64,000 bases of DNA from Variovorax paradoxus (GTDB lineage Bacteria; Pseudomonadota; Gammaproteobacteria; Burkholderiales; Burkholderiaceae_C), in contig NZ_JAUSRN010000007.1 in NCBI RefSeq assembly GCF_030811855.1, positions 230,667 to 294,666 on the forward strand, written 5' to 3'. The notes below the pieces were generated by a model, which was not told the origin of the DNA, searched no databases, and saw only the letters and a list, made by a program, of their open reading frames with translations. Positions 45,059 through 54,442 of the stretch are shown one piece after another (the stretch's first letter is position 1; every line of letters begins with the position of its first letter). Position numbers and translations under genes: made by a program.

Positions 45059-45667
45059 ATGACTTCCATCTCCACTGCCGAATCGCACCTGAAGGAAGAA
45101 CGCACCGCCAGCGAGGTCCTGCTCAAGGGCAATTTCCTCCAGGTCTGTCGCGACACCGTGCGCCTGCCCGACGGTCACACCGCCACGCGCGAATACGTGA
45201 TCCATCCAGGCGCGGTGGTGGTGGTTCCGCTGCTCGACGACGGCCGCGTGGTGCTGGAGCGCCAGTACCGCTACCCCGTCGCGCACGTCATGACTGAGTT
45301 TCCAGCCGGCAAGCTCGACGCGGGCGAGGATCCGTTTCTCTGCGGCCAGCGCGAACTGCTTGAGGAAACCGGCTACACAGCGCGCGAATGGGCCTATGCC
45401 GGCGCCATGCACCTGGCGGTGGCGTATTCCACCGAGATCATCCACATCTACTTTGCGCGGGGCCTTTCGCTCGGCACGCGCCAGCTCGACCACGGCGAGT
45501 TTCTTGACGTGTTCACGGCCACGCCGCAGGAAGTGGCCGGCTGGTGCCGTGACGGCACGATCACCGACGCCAAGTCGCTTACTTGCGCGCTCTGGCTGCA
45601 GAACGTCCTCTCGGGCGCATGGGAACTCGATTGGCAGTCCCCCGCTGCGCAAGGCGGCGCGGGATAA
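45059..45667 (+). CDS. NUDIX hydrolase, ADP-ribose pyrophosphatase-like
   Basis: This 202-residue cytoplasmic protein has a Nudix box from about residue 84 (GKLDAGEDPFLCGQRELLEE then TGY) with REXXEE intact and Gly in place of the usual Ala before it. The preceding MTEFPAG and ADP-sugar type segment EYVIHPGAVVVVPLLDDGRV fit the NudF group, which splits ADP-ribose to AMP and ribose 5-phosphate. The start ATG overlaps closely with the DUF2818 stop (1-base gap). Confidence 0.88.
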   Translation: MTSISTAESHLKEERTASEVLLKGNFLQVCRDTVRLPDGHTATREYVIHPGAVVVVPLLDDGRVVLERQYRYPVAHVMTEFPAGKLDAGEDPFLCGQRELLEETGYTAREWAYAGAMHLAVAYSTEIIHIYFARGLSLGTRQLDHGEFLDVFTATPQEVAGWCRDGTITDAKSLTCALWLQNVLSGAWELDWQSPAAQGGAG

Positions 45668-45674
45668 TCCGCGC

Positions 45675-46142
45675 ATGAAGGTTCTCGATCTACGCTGCTC
45701 GCATGGCCACGGCTTCGAAGGCTGGTTTGCGTCCAACGAGGCGTTTGAAACCCAGCTCTCGGCCGGTCTGGTCGAATGCCCGGTCTGCGCCGACACGCGC
45801 ATCGTCAAGCTTCTGAGCGCGCCGCGCCTCAACCTCGGCAACGCCAAGGCGCCGGCGGAGGCCGCGGCATCCTCGGCCCCGGACTCGCCCGGCAAGGCGC
45901 AGCTGCCGGCCGAAATGTCTCCCGAGGCACGCTGGATGCGCGCGGTGCGCGAGGTCCTCGCAAAGACGGAGGACGTCGGCGAGCGCTTTGCCGACGAGGC
46001 GCGCAAGATGCACTACGGCGAAGCCGAGGAGCGCGGCATCCGCGGCCAGGCCACCCGTGAGCAGACCGAGGCGCTGCTCGAAGAAGGCATTCCGGTGATG
46101 CCGCTGCCGATTCCGGCCGCGCTCAAGGAAACGCTCCAGTAA
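45675..46142 (+). CDS. DUF1178 family protein
   Basis: This 155-residue protein starts at MKVLDLRCSHGHGFEGWFAS and has the DUF1178 pattern with Cys/His at residues 8-12 and a CPVCADT pair near 40, suggesting a small zinc-ribbon-like N-terminus. The C-terminal part is charged and helical (EEGIPVMPLPIPA near the end). Function unknown. It follows the NUDIX gene by 7 bases and closes the long plus-strand cluster. Confidence 0.86.
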   Translation: MKVLDLRCSHGHGFEGWFASNEAFETQLSAGLVECPVCADTRIVKLLSAPRLNLGNAKAPAEAAASSAPDSPGKAQLPAEMSPEARWMRAVREVLAKTEDVGERFADEARKMHYGEAEERGIRGQATREQTEALLEEGIPVMPLPIPAALKETLQ

Positions 46143-46164
46143 TCACTTTCCTGCTGCTGCAGGA

Positions 46165-47949
46165 TCAAGCCGTGAATTGAAGGGCCGCCAAGCGGGCATA
46201 GACCCCGCCTTGCGCCACCAGCGTGGCATGTGTTCCATGCTCGACGATGCCGCCGTGATCCAGCACGATGATGCGGTCGGCTTTCTGCACGGTCGCCAGA
46301 CGGTGCGCAATCACCAGGGTGGTCCGGCCTTCCATGGCGGATTCGAGCGCAGCCTGCACCATGCGCTCGCTCTCCGCATCGAGCGCGCTCGTTGCTTCGT
46401 CCAGCAAGAGGAGAGGCGGGTTCTTGAGAATGGCGCGCGCAATCGCGATGCGCTGGCGCTGTCCGCCCGACAAGCGCACTCCGCGCTCGCCCAGGAAAGT
46501 GTCGTAGCCCTCGGGCAGAGCCTTGAGAAAGTCGTGTGCGAAGGCCGCTCGGGCGGCGGCATGCACCTCGTCCGCGGTGGCGTCGGGACGGCCATAGCGG
46601 ATGTTCTCGAAAGCGCTGGCCGAGAAGATCACTGCGTCCTGCGGCACCAGGCCGATGCGGGTGCGCAGATCGGGCAGCGCGAGCGCGGCCAGCGGCACGC
46701 CGTCGAGCAGCAGCCGCCCCGACTGCGGGTCGTAGTAGCGCAGCAGCAGCTGGAACACCGTGCTCTTGCCCGCGCCGCTCGAGCCCACCAGCGCCACCGT
46801 TTCTCCGGGCGCGATGTGGAGGCTGAAGTCCTTCAGCGCCGGGGTGCCGGGCCGCGACGGATAGTGGAAGGTCACCGCCTCGAACTTGACCGCGCTGCCC
46901 GCCACGGGAATGGCTGCAGCCGCCGGATTCGGCGGGGAGACGATCGCCGCGGGCGCATGCAGCAGTTCCATCAGGCGTTCGGTGGCGCCCGCCGCGCGCA
47001 GCAGGTCGCCATACACCTCGCCGAGCACGGCGGTCGCGCTCGCGAGAATGGCCACGTAGACCACGGTCTGCCCCAGGTGGCCGGCCGTGATGTCGCCGCG
47101 CAGCACCGCCTGCGTGCCCTGGTACAGGCCCCAGAGCAGCGCGGCCGAGGTGGCGATGATGATGAAGGCCACCAGCACCGAGCGCGCCTTGGTGCGGCGC
47201 ACGGCGGTCCTGAATGCATTCTCGGTCGAGGTGTTGAAGCGGCCGGCTTCGCGCGATTCGGCCGTGTAGCTTTGCACCACCGGAATCGCATTAAGGACCT
47301 CGGCGGCGATGGCGCTCGAGTCGGCCACCCGGTCCTGGCTGGCGCGCGACAGCTTGCGCACGCGCCGGCCGAACCACATGCTCGGCAGCACCACCAGCAC
47401 CAGGATGCCCAGCACCTGAACCATCACGTAGGGATTGGTCCAGATCAGCACCGCCAGCGCGCCCACGCCCATGACCGCGTTGCGCAAGCCCATGCTCAGC
47501 GATGAGCCGACCACCGTCTGTACCAGGGTGGTGTCGGCCGTCAGGCGCGACAGCACTTCGCCAGTTTGCGTCGTCTCGAAGAACGCGGGGCTCTGGCGCA
47601 GCACGTGGTTGTATACGGCGTTGCGCAAGTCGGCGGTGACGCGCTCGCCAAGCCAGCTCACCGTGTAGAAGCGCGCAGCTGAAAAAAGCCCGAGAGCCAC
47701 GGCCACCGCGAAGAGGGCGCCGAAGTGCTCGCGCAGCGCCATGGTTTGTGCGCCCTTGTCTGCACTGACCAGGCCGCCGTCGATCAAGCTGCGCAGCGCC
47801 AGCGGAAACACCAGTGTCGTGATGGCCGCGAACACCAGAAAGATGCCCGCCAGAACGATTTGGATGCGGTATGGCCGAAGAAAGGGGCTCAAGCCCGACA
47901 GCGACCGGGGCGAGCCCTTGGCTGGAGTAGACAGAGGGGAAGAAGCCAT
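46165..47949 (-). CDS. MsbA-like ABC exporter (fused permease and ATPase)
   Basis: This 594-residue half-transporter has an N-terminal membrane domain with six helices (about 30-310) and a C-terminal ATPase (about 345-590): Walker A VGSSGAGKST, signature LSGGQRQRIAIARAI, Walker B LLLLDEATSALD and H-loop IAHRLATV. I choose the ATG at 47949 (MASSPLSTPAKGSP); the frame runs on into the divergent promoter region. It belongs to the lipid/drug exporter subfamily (MsbA, BmrA), and works as a dimer in the inner membrane. It diverges from the marR efflux operon, with 76 bases between starts. Confidence 0.9.
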   Translation of the reverse strand: MASSPLSTPAKGSPRSLSGLSPFLRPYRIQIVLAGIFLVFAAITTLVFPLALRSLIDGGLVSADKGAQTMALREHFGALFAVAVALGLFSAARFYTVSWLGERVTADLRNAVYNHVLRQSPAFFETTQTGEVLSRLTADTTLVQTVVGSSLSMGLRNAVMGVGALAVLIWTNPYVMVQVLGILVLVVLPSMWFGRRVRKLSRASQDRVADSSAIAAEVLNAIPVVQSYTAESREAGRFNTSTENAFRTAVRRTKARSVLVAFIIIATSAALLWGLYQGTQAVLRGDITAGHLGQTVVYVAILASATAVLGEVYGDLLRAAGATERLMELLHAPAAIVSPPNPAAAAIPVAGSAVKFEAVTFHYPSRPGTPALKDFSLHIAPGETVALVGSSGAGKSTVFQLLLRYYDPQSGRLLLDGVPLAALALPDLRTRIGLVPQDAVIFSASAFENIRYGRPDATADEVHAAARAAFAHDFLKALPEGYDTFLGERGVRLSGGQRQRIAIARAILKNPPLLLLDEATSALDAESERMVQAALESAMEGRTTLVIAHRLATVQKADRIIVLDHGGIVEHGTHATLVAQGGVYARLAALQFTA

Positions 47950-47989
47950 GGCGCGGATTCTACCGACGCTTGCCGTCACAAAGGCAGCC

Positions 47990-48018
47990 TTGACAATAAT
48001 TGCTTGGGCAACTAATAT
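47990..48018 (+). promoter_or_regulatory. Sigma-70 promoter and palindromic operator of the marR operon
   Basis: TTGACA (47990-47995) and TAATAT (48013-48018) are separated by 17 bases. Between and into the -10 lies an imperfect palindrome, TAaTTGC-TTGG-GCAAcTA, a form usual for MarR operators. The ATG of marR begins only 7 bases after the -10 box, so the transcript should start at or next to the start codon. Confidence 0.72.
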
Positions 48019-48025
48019 TCTGGCC

Positions 48026-48562
48026 ATGAGTGATGCAGATACCCCGCAAGTCCCGCCAGCGTCCGGCGACCCCAAGCTCCGGCCGGCGGACTTCTACCGT
48101 GCCGAGACCTACCAGGCCGAGGAGAGCATCGGGTATCTGATGCGGCGCATATTGAGCGCCGTGGCCCAGGCCGTGGAAACTCGCATGTGCGAACCCGGCA
48201 GCCCCACCTTCCCCCAATGGTTGCCCCTGTACAAGCTGCACGTTGGCGCGGCCACCACGGTGGCCGAGTTGGCCCGCGCCTGCGAGCTCGACGCAGGCGC
48301 CATGACGCGCCTGCTTGACCGCCTCGAGGCCAAGGGCCTGTGCCGCCGCGTCCGCTCGCTGGAAGACCGCCGCGTCGTCAACATCGAACTCACCGAAGAA
48401 GGCCGTGCCGCCGCCAAGGAAGTCCCGCACGTGCTGAGCCGCGTGCAGAACGAGCATCTGGCGGGTTTCACCAACGAAGAGTGGGAGCAGCTCAAGGGTT
48501 ACCTGCGCCGCATCCTCGACAACGCGCAGGCCCTCGCGGCCCGTGGAGAAAAAAATGACTGA
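48026..48562 (+). CDS. MarR family transcriptional regulator (EmrR-like)
   Basis: This 178-residue protein has a winged helix: TTVAELARACELDAGAMTRL (recognition region, about 72-91), DRLEAKGLCRRVRSLEDRRV (wing, about 93-112) and VVNIELTEEGRAAAKEV. It heads an operon with nodT, emrA and emrB, and most likely represses it until a substrate binds. The ATG at 48026 gives MSDADTPQVPP; upstream in-frame sequence lies in the promoter. Its end overlaps nodT by 8 bases. Confidence 0.9.
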   Translation: MSDADTPQVPPASGDPKLRPADFYRAETYQAEESIGYLMRRILSAVAQAVETRMCEPGSPTFPQWLPLYKLHVGAATTVAELARACELDAGAMTRLLDRLEAKGLCRRVRSLEDRRVVNIELTEEGRAAAKEVPHVLSRVQNEHLAGFTNEEWEQLKGYLRRILDNAQALAARGEKND

Positions 48563-50033
48563 ATCTCTTGCCGCGCGCGTGGCGCGCCGCACCCCCGTCG
48601 TCGCTGCTGCGCTCCTTGTGGTCGCGCTGGCCGGTTGTGCCGATATGGCCGGCATCGGCTCGGAGGCGAAGCTTCGCGATGCGTCGTCGCTCGGCATTGC
48701 CGCCGACAGCCGCGCAGCCGTCGTACCCAGTGTCGACAGCCAATGGTGGCGAGCCTTCGGCGATGCGCAGCTCGACACGCTGATCGACCAGGCCGTGGCC
48801 GGCAATCCGAATCTCCAGGTGGCACGCGCGCGCCTCGCGCGGGCGCAGGCTTCCGCGGACATCGCCGAGTCGGCCCTGAAGCCCAAGGTGAATGGCGAAC
48901 TCGACCTGAATCGCCAGAAGTTCAACAGCAACTACATCTATCCCGCCCCGCTGGGCGGCTCGACGCAGAACATCGGCCTCCTGCAGCTCGGCGCAAGCTG
49001 GGAGCTCGACTTCTTCGGCAAGAACCGCACGGCGCTGGAAGCCGCCATCGGCAGCGCCAATGCCGCGGCCGCCGATGCCGATGCCGCACGCGTGCTGCTG
49101 GCCAGCAACGTGGCGCGCAGCTACTTCCAGTGGGCTCGGTTGAACGAGCAGCTCGGCGTGGCCCAGCGCACGCTGGCTCAGCGCGACGAAACACTCAAGC
49201 TCGTTCGCGATCGCGTTTCCGCAGGCCTGGACACCCGCCTCGAACTTCGCCAAAGCGAAGGCGGCCTGCCCGAAGCGCGCCAGCAGATCGAAGCGCTCAA
49301 CGAACAGATCGCGCTGCAGCAGCACGCACTCGATGCGCTTGTCGGCCAGCCCAATGTGTCGGCGTCGCTCAAGCCGCCGGTGCTCGAAGCCGTCAAGCCC
49401 ATCGCGTTGCAGGCCAACATTCCGGCCGATCTGCTGGGACGTCGTGCCGACATTGCCGCTGCGCGCTGGCGCGTCGAGGCCGCCTCCAGCGACGTGGCCA
49501 ATGCCAAGACCCAGTTCTATCCCAACGTGAACCTCACGGCCTTCGTCGGCTTCCAGAGCCTCGGATTCGGCAAGCTGCTCAAGTCGGGCAGCGAGCAGTG
49601 GGGCGTGGGCCCGGCCATCCATCTGCCGATCTTCGAAGGGGGCCGGCTGCGCGCCAACCTGCGCGGCAAGGCGGCCGACCTGGACGGCGCGATAGAGAGC
49701 TACAACGCCACCGTTCTCGATGCGGTGCGCGACGCAGCCGACCAGGTGTCGAGCGCCCAGTCGATCGCCCGCCAGCAGGCCGAACAGCGCGCCGCGCAGA
49801 CGGCAGCCGAAGGTGCCTACGACATCGCCGTGCAGCGCTACCGCGCCGGCCTCGGCAACTATCTCAACGTGCTGACCGCGGAAACCTCCGTGCTCGCGCA
49901 GCGCCGGCTGGCGGTCGATCTTGCCGCCCGCGCGCTCGACACGCAGGTGGGCCTGGCACGCGCGCTCGGCGGCGGATGGCAGCCGCCCGCGACGGCCACC
50001 GCCACGGCACCGGCTTCATCCGCACTGAACTGA
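48555..50033 (+). CDS. Outer-membrane efflux lipoprotein, NodT/OprM family
   Basis: This 492-residue protein has a lipoprotein signal (VVAAALLVVALAGC, lipobox LAGC with Cys at about 28), then two outer-membrane efflux protein repeats forming a TolC-like barrel and helical tunnel. WWRAFGDAQLDTLIDQAVAG and LLGRRADIAAARWRVEA are family marks. The start at 48555 has GGAG upstream within the marR end. It forms the exit duct for EmrAB encoded next. Confidence 0.92.
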   Translation: MTESLAARVARRTPVVAAALLVVALAGCADMAGIGSEAKLRDASSLGIAADSRAAVVPSVDSQWWRAFGDAQLDTLIDQAVAGNPNLQVARARLARAQASADIAESALKPKVNGELDLNRQKFNSNYIYPAPLGGSTQNIGLLQLGASWELDFFGKNRTALEAAIGSANAAAADADAARVLLASNVARSYFQWARLNEQLGVAQRTLAQRDETLKLVRDRVSAGLDTRLELRQSEGGLPEARQQIEALNEQIALQQHALDALVGQPNVSASLKPPVLEAVKPIALQANIPADLLGRRADIAAARWRVEAASSDVANAKTQFYPNVNLTAFVGFQSLGFGKLLKSGSEQWGVGPAIHLPIFEGGRLRANLRGKAADLDGAIESYNATVLDAVRDAADQVSSAQSIARQQAEQRAAQTAAEGAYDIAVQRYRAGLGNYLNVLTAETSVLAQRRLAVDLAARALDTQVGLARALGGGWQPPATATATAPASSALN

Positions 50034-50062
50034 ACTGAACCGACTTCGGAAAGAACTTCATC

Positions 50063-51406
50063 ATGAGCGACAACAACACTCCGACATCCGCTGCAGCGAA
50101 TACTTCCGCGGCTCCCGAAGCACCCGCCGGCAACGGCAAGCGCCGGCGTGCGCTCACGGCGCTCGCGGCCGTGGTGATCGTGGCCGGCGGCGGCTGGGGC
50201 CTATACGAATGGCTGGTTGCCAGCCACTACGAAGACACCGACAACGCCTACGTGCAGGGCAACGTCATCCAGATCACGCCGCAGATCGGCGGCACCGTCA
50301 TGGCCATCAACGCCGACGACACGGACTTCGTGAAGGCCGGACAGCCGCTGGTGCAACTGGACCCCGCCGATGCGAAGGTGGCGCTCGAGCAGGCCGAGGC
50401 CGCGCTCGCGCAGGCCGTGCGCCAGGTGCGCACGCTGTATGCCAACAACGGCTCGCTGGCCGCGCAGGTTACGCTGCGCCAGTCCGACATCGCCCGGGCG
50501 CAGAGCGACATCGCCAAGGCGCAGGACGACCTGCAGCGCCGCCGCGCGTTGTCGGGTAACGGCGCGGTTTCGAAGGAAGAACTCAACCACGCCGAGACGT
50601 CGCTCGACAATGCGAAGAGCCAGCTGGCTGCTGCGCAGGCAGGCGTGGTGGCCGCGCGCGAAGCGCTGGCCAGCAACCAGTCGCTGACCGAAGGCACCAG
50701 CGTGGCGCAGCACCCGAGCGTGCTGGCCGCGGCGGCCAAGGTGCGCGAGGCCTACCTCGCCACGCAGCGCGTGGCGCTGCCGGCGCCGGTCGACGGCTAC
50801 GTGGCCAAGCGCACCGTGCAGCTCGGCCAGCGCGTGGCAGCAGGCACGCCGATGATGTCCATCGTGCCGCTCAACCAGCTGTGGGTCGATGCCAACTTCA
50901 AGGAAGTGCAGCTGCGCAACATCCGCATCGACCAGCCCGTGAAGCTCAAGGCCGACGTCTACGGCAAGAAGGTCGAATACACCGGCAAGGTTGCGGGCCT
51001 GGGTGTGGGCACCGGCAGCGCCTTTGCGCTGCTGCCTGCGCAGAACGCCACCGGCAACTGGATCAAGGTGGTGCAGCGCGTGCCGGTCCGCATTGCGCTC
51101 GACCCTGAGCAGCTCAAGGCCAACCCGCTGCGCATCGGCCTCTCGATGGATGCAGAGATCGACATCTCGCAGAAGGGCGGCAAGATGCTGGCCGATGCGC
51201 CGCGCGCCACCGCCATGTCGCAGACGCAGGTCTACAGCAAGCTCGACCAGGGTGCCGACGCCGAAGTCGATCGCATCGTTGCCGCGAACCTCGGACGCGG
51301 CGCGCCGGCAGGTTCTGTTGTGCCTGCGGCGGCCCGCTCGGCCGCGCCGGCAGCCAGCGCCGGCACCGCGGCGCAAGGTGCTTCTTCGCAGTCCCACCCC
51401 GGCTGA
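50063..51406 (+). CDS. emrA: HlyD-family periplasmic adaptor (EmrA-like)
   Basis: This 447-residue membrane-fusion protein has a short cytoplasmic tail (rich in Ala/Pro/Asn), one helix (about 33-52), the TDNAYVQGNVIQITPQIGGT lipoyl-like start, a coiled-coil hairpin (about 105-205, Ala/Gln-rich), and the second half-motif LPAPVDGYVAKRTVQLGQRV. It should bridge EmrB and the outer-membrane channel. It starts 29 bases after nodT. The tail after residue 395 is Ala/Ser-rich. Confidence 0.9.
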   Translation: MSDNNTPTSAAANTSAAPEAPAGNGKRRRALTALAAVVIVAGGGWGLYEWLVASHYEDTDNAYVQGNVIQITPQIGGTVMAINADDTDFVKAGQPLVQLDPADAKVALEQAEAALAQAVRQVRTLYANNGSLAAQVTLRQSDIARAQSDIAKAQDDLQRRRALSGNGAVSKEELNHAETSLDNAKSQLAAAQAGVVAAREALASNQSLTEGTSVAQHPSVLAAAAKVREAYLATQRVALPAPVDGYVAKRTVQLGQRVAAGTPMMSIVPLNQLWVDANFKEVQLRNIRIDQPVKLKADVYGKKVEYTGKVAGLGVGTGSAFALLPAQNATGNWIKVVQRVPVRIALDPEQLKANPLRIGLSMDAEIDISQKGGKMLADAPRATAMSQTQVYSKLDQGADAEVDRIVAANLGRGAPAGSVVPAAARSAAPAASAGTAAQGASSQSHPG

Positions 51407-51436
51407 TCGTCTCAACGGATTCCTGAGGCAAAGCCA

Positions 51437-52999
51437 ATGGCCACTGCTGCTCCCGCTTACGTTGCGCATCCGCCGCTCGAGGGCGCCGCCCGCGTCTGGG
51501 GCACGATCGCGCTCTCGGCCGCCACCTTCATGAACGTGCTCGACTCGTCGATTGCGAACGTGTCGCTGCCGGCTATCTCTGGCGACCTGGGCGTTAGCAC
51601 CACGCAAGGCACCTGGGTCATCACCAGCTTCGCGGTGGCCAATGCCATCGCGGTGCCGCTCACGGGTTTCATGACGCAGCGCTTCGGCCAGGTGCGCCTG
51701 TTCATGGCCAGCGTGATCCTGTTCATGGTTGCCTCTCTGTTGTGCGGCCTGGCGCCGAACATGACGACGCTGATCCTGTTTCGCGCGCTGCAGGGCTTCG
51801 TTGCCGGTCCGATGATTCCGCTGTCGCAGACGCTGCTGCTGTCGAGCTACCCGCGCGCCAAGGCGGGCCTCGCGATGGCGATGTGGTCGATGACGACGCT
51901 GGTTGCCCCGGTGATGGGGCCGCTGCTCGGCGGCTGGATCACCGACAACATCTCTTGGCCGTGGATCTTCTACATCAACATCCCGGTGGGCATCGTGGCC
52001 GCGGCCATTACCTGGGCGCTCTACCGCAAGCGCGAGAGCACCACGCACAAGGTGCCGATCGACGCCATCGGCCTCGCGCTGCTGGTGCTGTGGGTCGGCT
52101 CGATGCAGCTCATGCTCGACAAGGGCAAGGAACTCGACTGGTTCCATTCGCCCGAGATCGTCACGATGGCCGTCATCGCCGTGGTCGGCTTTGCTTTCTT
52201 CCTCATCTGGGAGCTGACCGACAAGCATCCGGTGGTCGACCTGTCGCTCTTCAAGCGCCGCAACTTCTGGTCGGGCGCGGTGGCCACCGCCGTGGCGTAC
52301 GGCCTGTTCTTCGGCAACGTCGTGCTGCTGCCGCTGTGGCTGCAGCAATGGATGGGCTACACCGCCACGCAGGCCGGCATGATCATGGCGCCGGTGGGTC
52401 TGCTCGCCATCTTCTTCTCGCCGGTGGTCGGGCTCACGGTCGGCAAGATCGATCCGCGCCGCTACGCCACCTTCTCGTTCCTGGTGTTCGCGCTGGTGCT
52501 GTGGATGCGGTCGAACTTCAACACGCAGGCCGACTTCGTGACGATCATCATCCCGACGATCATCCAGGGCATTGCGATGGCGTTCTTCTTCATTCCGCTC
52601 GTAACCATCACGCTGTCGGGCCTGACGCCCGATCGCATTCCGGCCGCGTCGGGGTTGTCGAACTTCCTGCGGATCACCGCGGGCGCGATGGGCACGTCGA
52701 TCACCACCACGCTGTGGGAGAACCGGGCCGCGCTGCATCACTCGCAGCTGGCGGAATCGGTGAACCAGGGCAACAACGCGGCGACCAGCGCCATGTCCGG
52801 CCTGGCGAGCAGCGGCTTGAGCACGGAGCAGGTACTGGGGCAGGTCAACCGCATCGTCGATCAGCAATCGTTCATGCTGGCCACCAACGACATCTTCTAT
52901 GCGTCAGCCATCCTGTTCCTGCTGCTGATTCCGCTGGTGTGGCTGGCAAGGCCGCAAAAGGGCGGCGCGGGCGGCGATGCCGCGGCAGGCGCGCACTAG
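51437..52999 (+). CDS. emrB: DHA2-family multidrug MFS transporter (EmrB-like)
   Basis: This 520-residue inner-membrane protein has about 14 helices and the DHA2 signatures ANVSLPAISGDLGVSTTQGT (about 37-56), WVITSFAVANAIAVPLTGF and LGGWITDNISWPWIFYINIP. It should export hydrophobic compounds with proton exchange through EmrA and the NodT-family channel. It closes the four-gene operon marR-nodT-emrA-emrB. The actual drug range cannot be read from the sequence. Confidence 0.92.
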   Translation: MATAAPAYVAHPPLEGAARVWGTIALSAATFMNVLDSSIANVSLPAISGDLGVSTTQGTWVITSFAVANAIAVPLTGFMTQRFGQVRLFMASVILFMVASLLCGLAPNMTTLILFRALQGFVAGPMIPLSQTLLLSSYPRAKAGLAMAMWSMTTLVAPVMGPLLGGWITDNISWPWIFYINIPVGIVAAAITWALYRKRESTTHKVPIDAIGLALLVLWVGSMQLMLDKGKELDWFHSPEIVTMAVIAVVGFAFFLIWELTDKHPVVDLSLFKRRNFWSGAVATAVAYGLFFGNVVLLPLWLQQWMGYTATQAGMIMAPVGLLAIFFSPVVGLTVGKIDPRRYATFSFLVFALVLWMRSNFNTQADFVTIIIPTIIQGIAMAFFFIPLVTITLSGLTPDRIPAASGLSNFLRITAGAMGTSITTTLWENRAALHHSQLAESVNQGNNAATSAMSGLASSGLSTEQVLGQVNRIVDQQSFMLATNDIFYASAILFLLLIPLVWLARPQKGGAGGDAAAGAH

Positions 53000-53026
53000 G
53001 CTCGTGAAGAAGAAAGGCGCGCTGCT

Positions 53027-54226
53027 TCAGGCGCCGAGTGCGCGCAGCACGTCGTAGCACGCACCCATGGTGTGATAGTCGGTCTTGCCGGCGGGGCTCT
53101 TCTCGTCGCTCAGCTTGCGGTTGTCCGGCGTGAGGATGCGATACCACGCACCGTGCCGGTGATCGACGAAGTGCGCCCAGCTATAGGCCCAGATGCGGTC
53201 GTACCAGTTCCAGTAGGCGTCGTCGCCGGTGCGCACGGCGAGGAGTGCGGCCGCGGCAAAGCTCTCGGCCTGCACCCAAAAGTACTTGTCGCCGTCGCAC
53301 ACCGTGCCATCGGGGCCGAATCCGTAGACCAGTCCGTCGTTCACGGGATCCCAGCCGCGCAGCATGGCGGTGTCGAAGAAGTGCCGGGCACGCGGCACGA
53401 TCCAATCCGCCTCGCGGCCTGAGGCAACCAGCGCGCGCTCAAGCTGAAGCAACAGCTTGGCCCATTCGGTGAGATGGCCGGTCTGGAAACCCCAGGGCCG
53501 GAAGATGTTGCTCTTGTCGCCGCGGTTGTAGTCCCAGTCGACCGACCAGTCTTCGCGGTAGTGCTCCCACACCAGCCCATCGGCCAGCGCGGCCTGCCGG
53601 CCCGTGATCGACTCGGCGAGCGTGAGCGCACGATCGAGATAGCGCGCGTCTTGCGTGGCCTCGAACGCGGCGAGCATCGCCTCGCACGCGTGCATGTTGG
53701 CGTTCTGGCCTCTATAGGGTTTGACATGCCAGTCGGCGCTGGCCTCGTCCGCATAGAGCGCATGTTGCGGCTCCCAGAAACGCTGTTCCATTAACTCCCA
53801 GGTTTGCGCCAGCCCCGCACGCGCTTCGCCGATGCCAGCCACCAGCGCATGCGCGTGCGCGAGCAGCACGAAGGCGAGGCCGTAGCAATGGTTGGTGTCG
53901 TCCTGCACTATGGCGCGTGCGTCGTGCCAGTCGATCTGCCATGCGTAGCCGCCGCCCGGCCGCGCGTGTGCATGCTGCACGAAAGCCAAGCCGTGGCGTG
54001 CCGCCGCAAGGTCATCCGGCCTGCCGAATCGGCGGTAGGCGATTGCATGGTTAAACACGAAGCGTGTGCTGCTGACCAAGTGACGCGTGCGCCGGTCGTA
54101 CACCGTGCCGTCGTCCTTGAAGAAGTGGAAGAAGCCGCCTGATGAGTCGCGGCTGACCGGCTCGTAGAAAGCCAGCGTGTGCAGGATGTGGCCTGTCAGG
54201 AATTCGGGTGATCGGAACTTCGGCAT
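53027..54226 (-). CDS. AGE-family epimerase/isomerase
   Basis: This 399-residue protein has the (alpha/alpha)6-barrel type sequence of the N-acylglucosamine 2-epimerase/mannose isomerase family: SSTRFVFNHAIAYRRFG (about 52-68), NMHACEAMLAAFEAT with its His, FQTGHLTEWAKLL, and WVQAESFAAAALLAV. I choose the ATG at 54226 (MPKFRSPEFLTGH); the long frame upstream is divergent intergenic DNA. No signal peptide is seen. Sugar-isomerase activity (mannose/fructose or glucosamine type) is likely; which sugar is not clear. Confidence 0.86.
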   Translation of the reverse strand: MPKFRSPEFLTGHILHTLAFYEPVSRDSSGGFFHFFKDDGTVYDRRTRHLVSSTRFVFNHAIAYRRFGRPDDLAAARHGLAFVQHAHARPGGGYAWQIDWHDARAIVQDDTNHCYGLAFVLLAHAHALVAGIGEARAGLAQTWELMEQRFWEPQHALYADEASADWHVKPYRGQNANMHACEAMLAAFEATQDARYLDRALTLAESITGRQAALADGLVWEHYREDWSVDWDYNRGDKSNIFRPWGFQTGHLTEWAKLLLQLERALVASGREADWIVPRARHFFDTAMLRGWDPVNDGLVYGFGPDGTVCDGDKYFWVQAESFAAAALLAVRTGDDAYWNWYDRIWAYSWAHFVDHRHGAWYRILTPDNRKLSDEKSPAGKTDYHTMGACYDVLRALGA

Positions 54227-54442
54227 GGAGCTAGAGGTCAAAACCGGCGGGTCATTGTCATTGTGACGACAGTCATCGATGCAAGGCAGTGATGGCGCGC
54301 ACAGGTTGCACTGCAGCATAGGCATTTGCCCCAGTATGCAAGCAGGAGGCACCCACGAACAATCAGGCCGCGCTCGGTAGTGGCGCATCGAGATGGACCG
54401 CATGACCGACATATCTTTTCTGAACCCGGGCGATTTCGCGAG

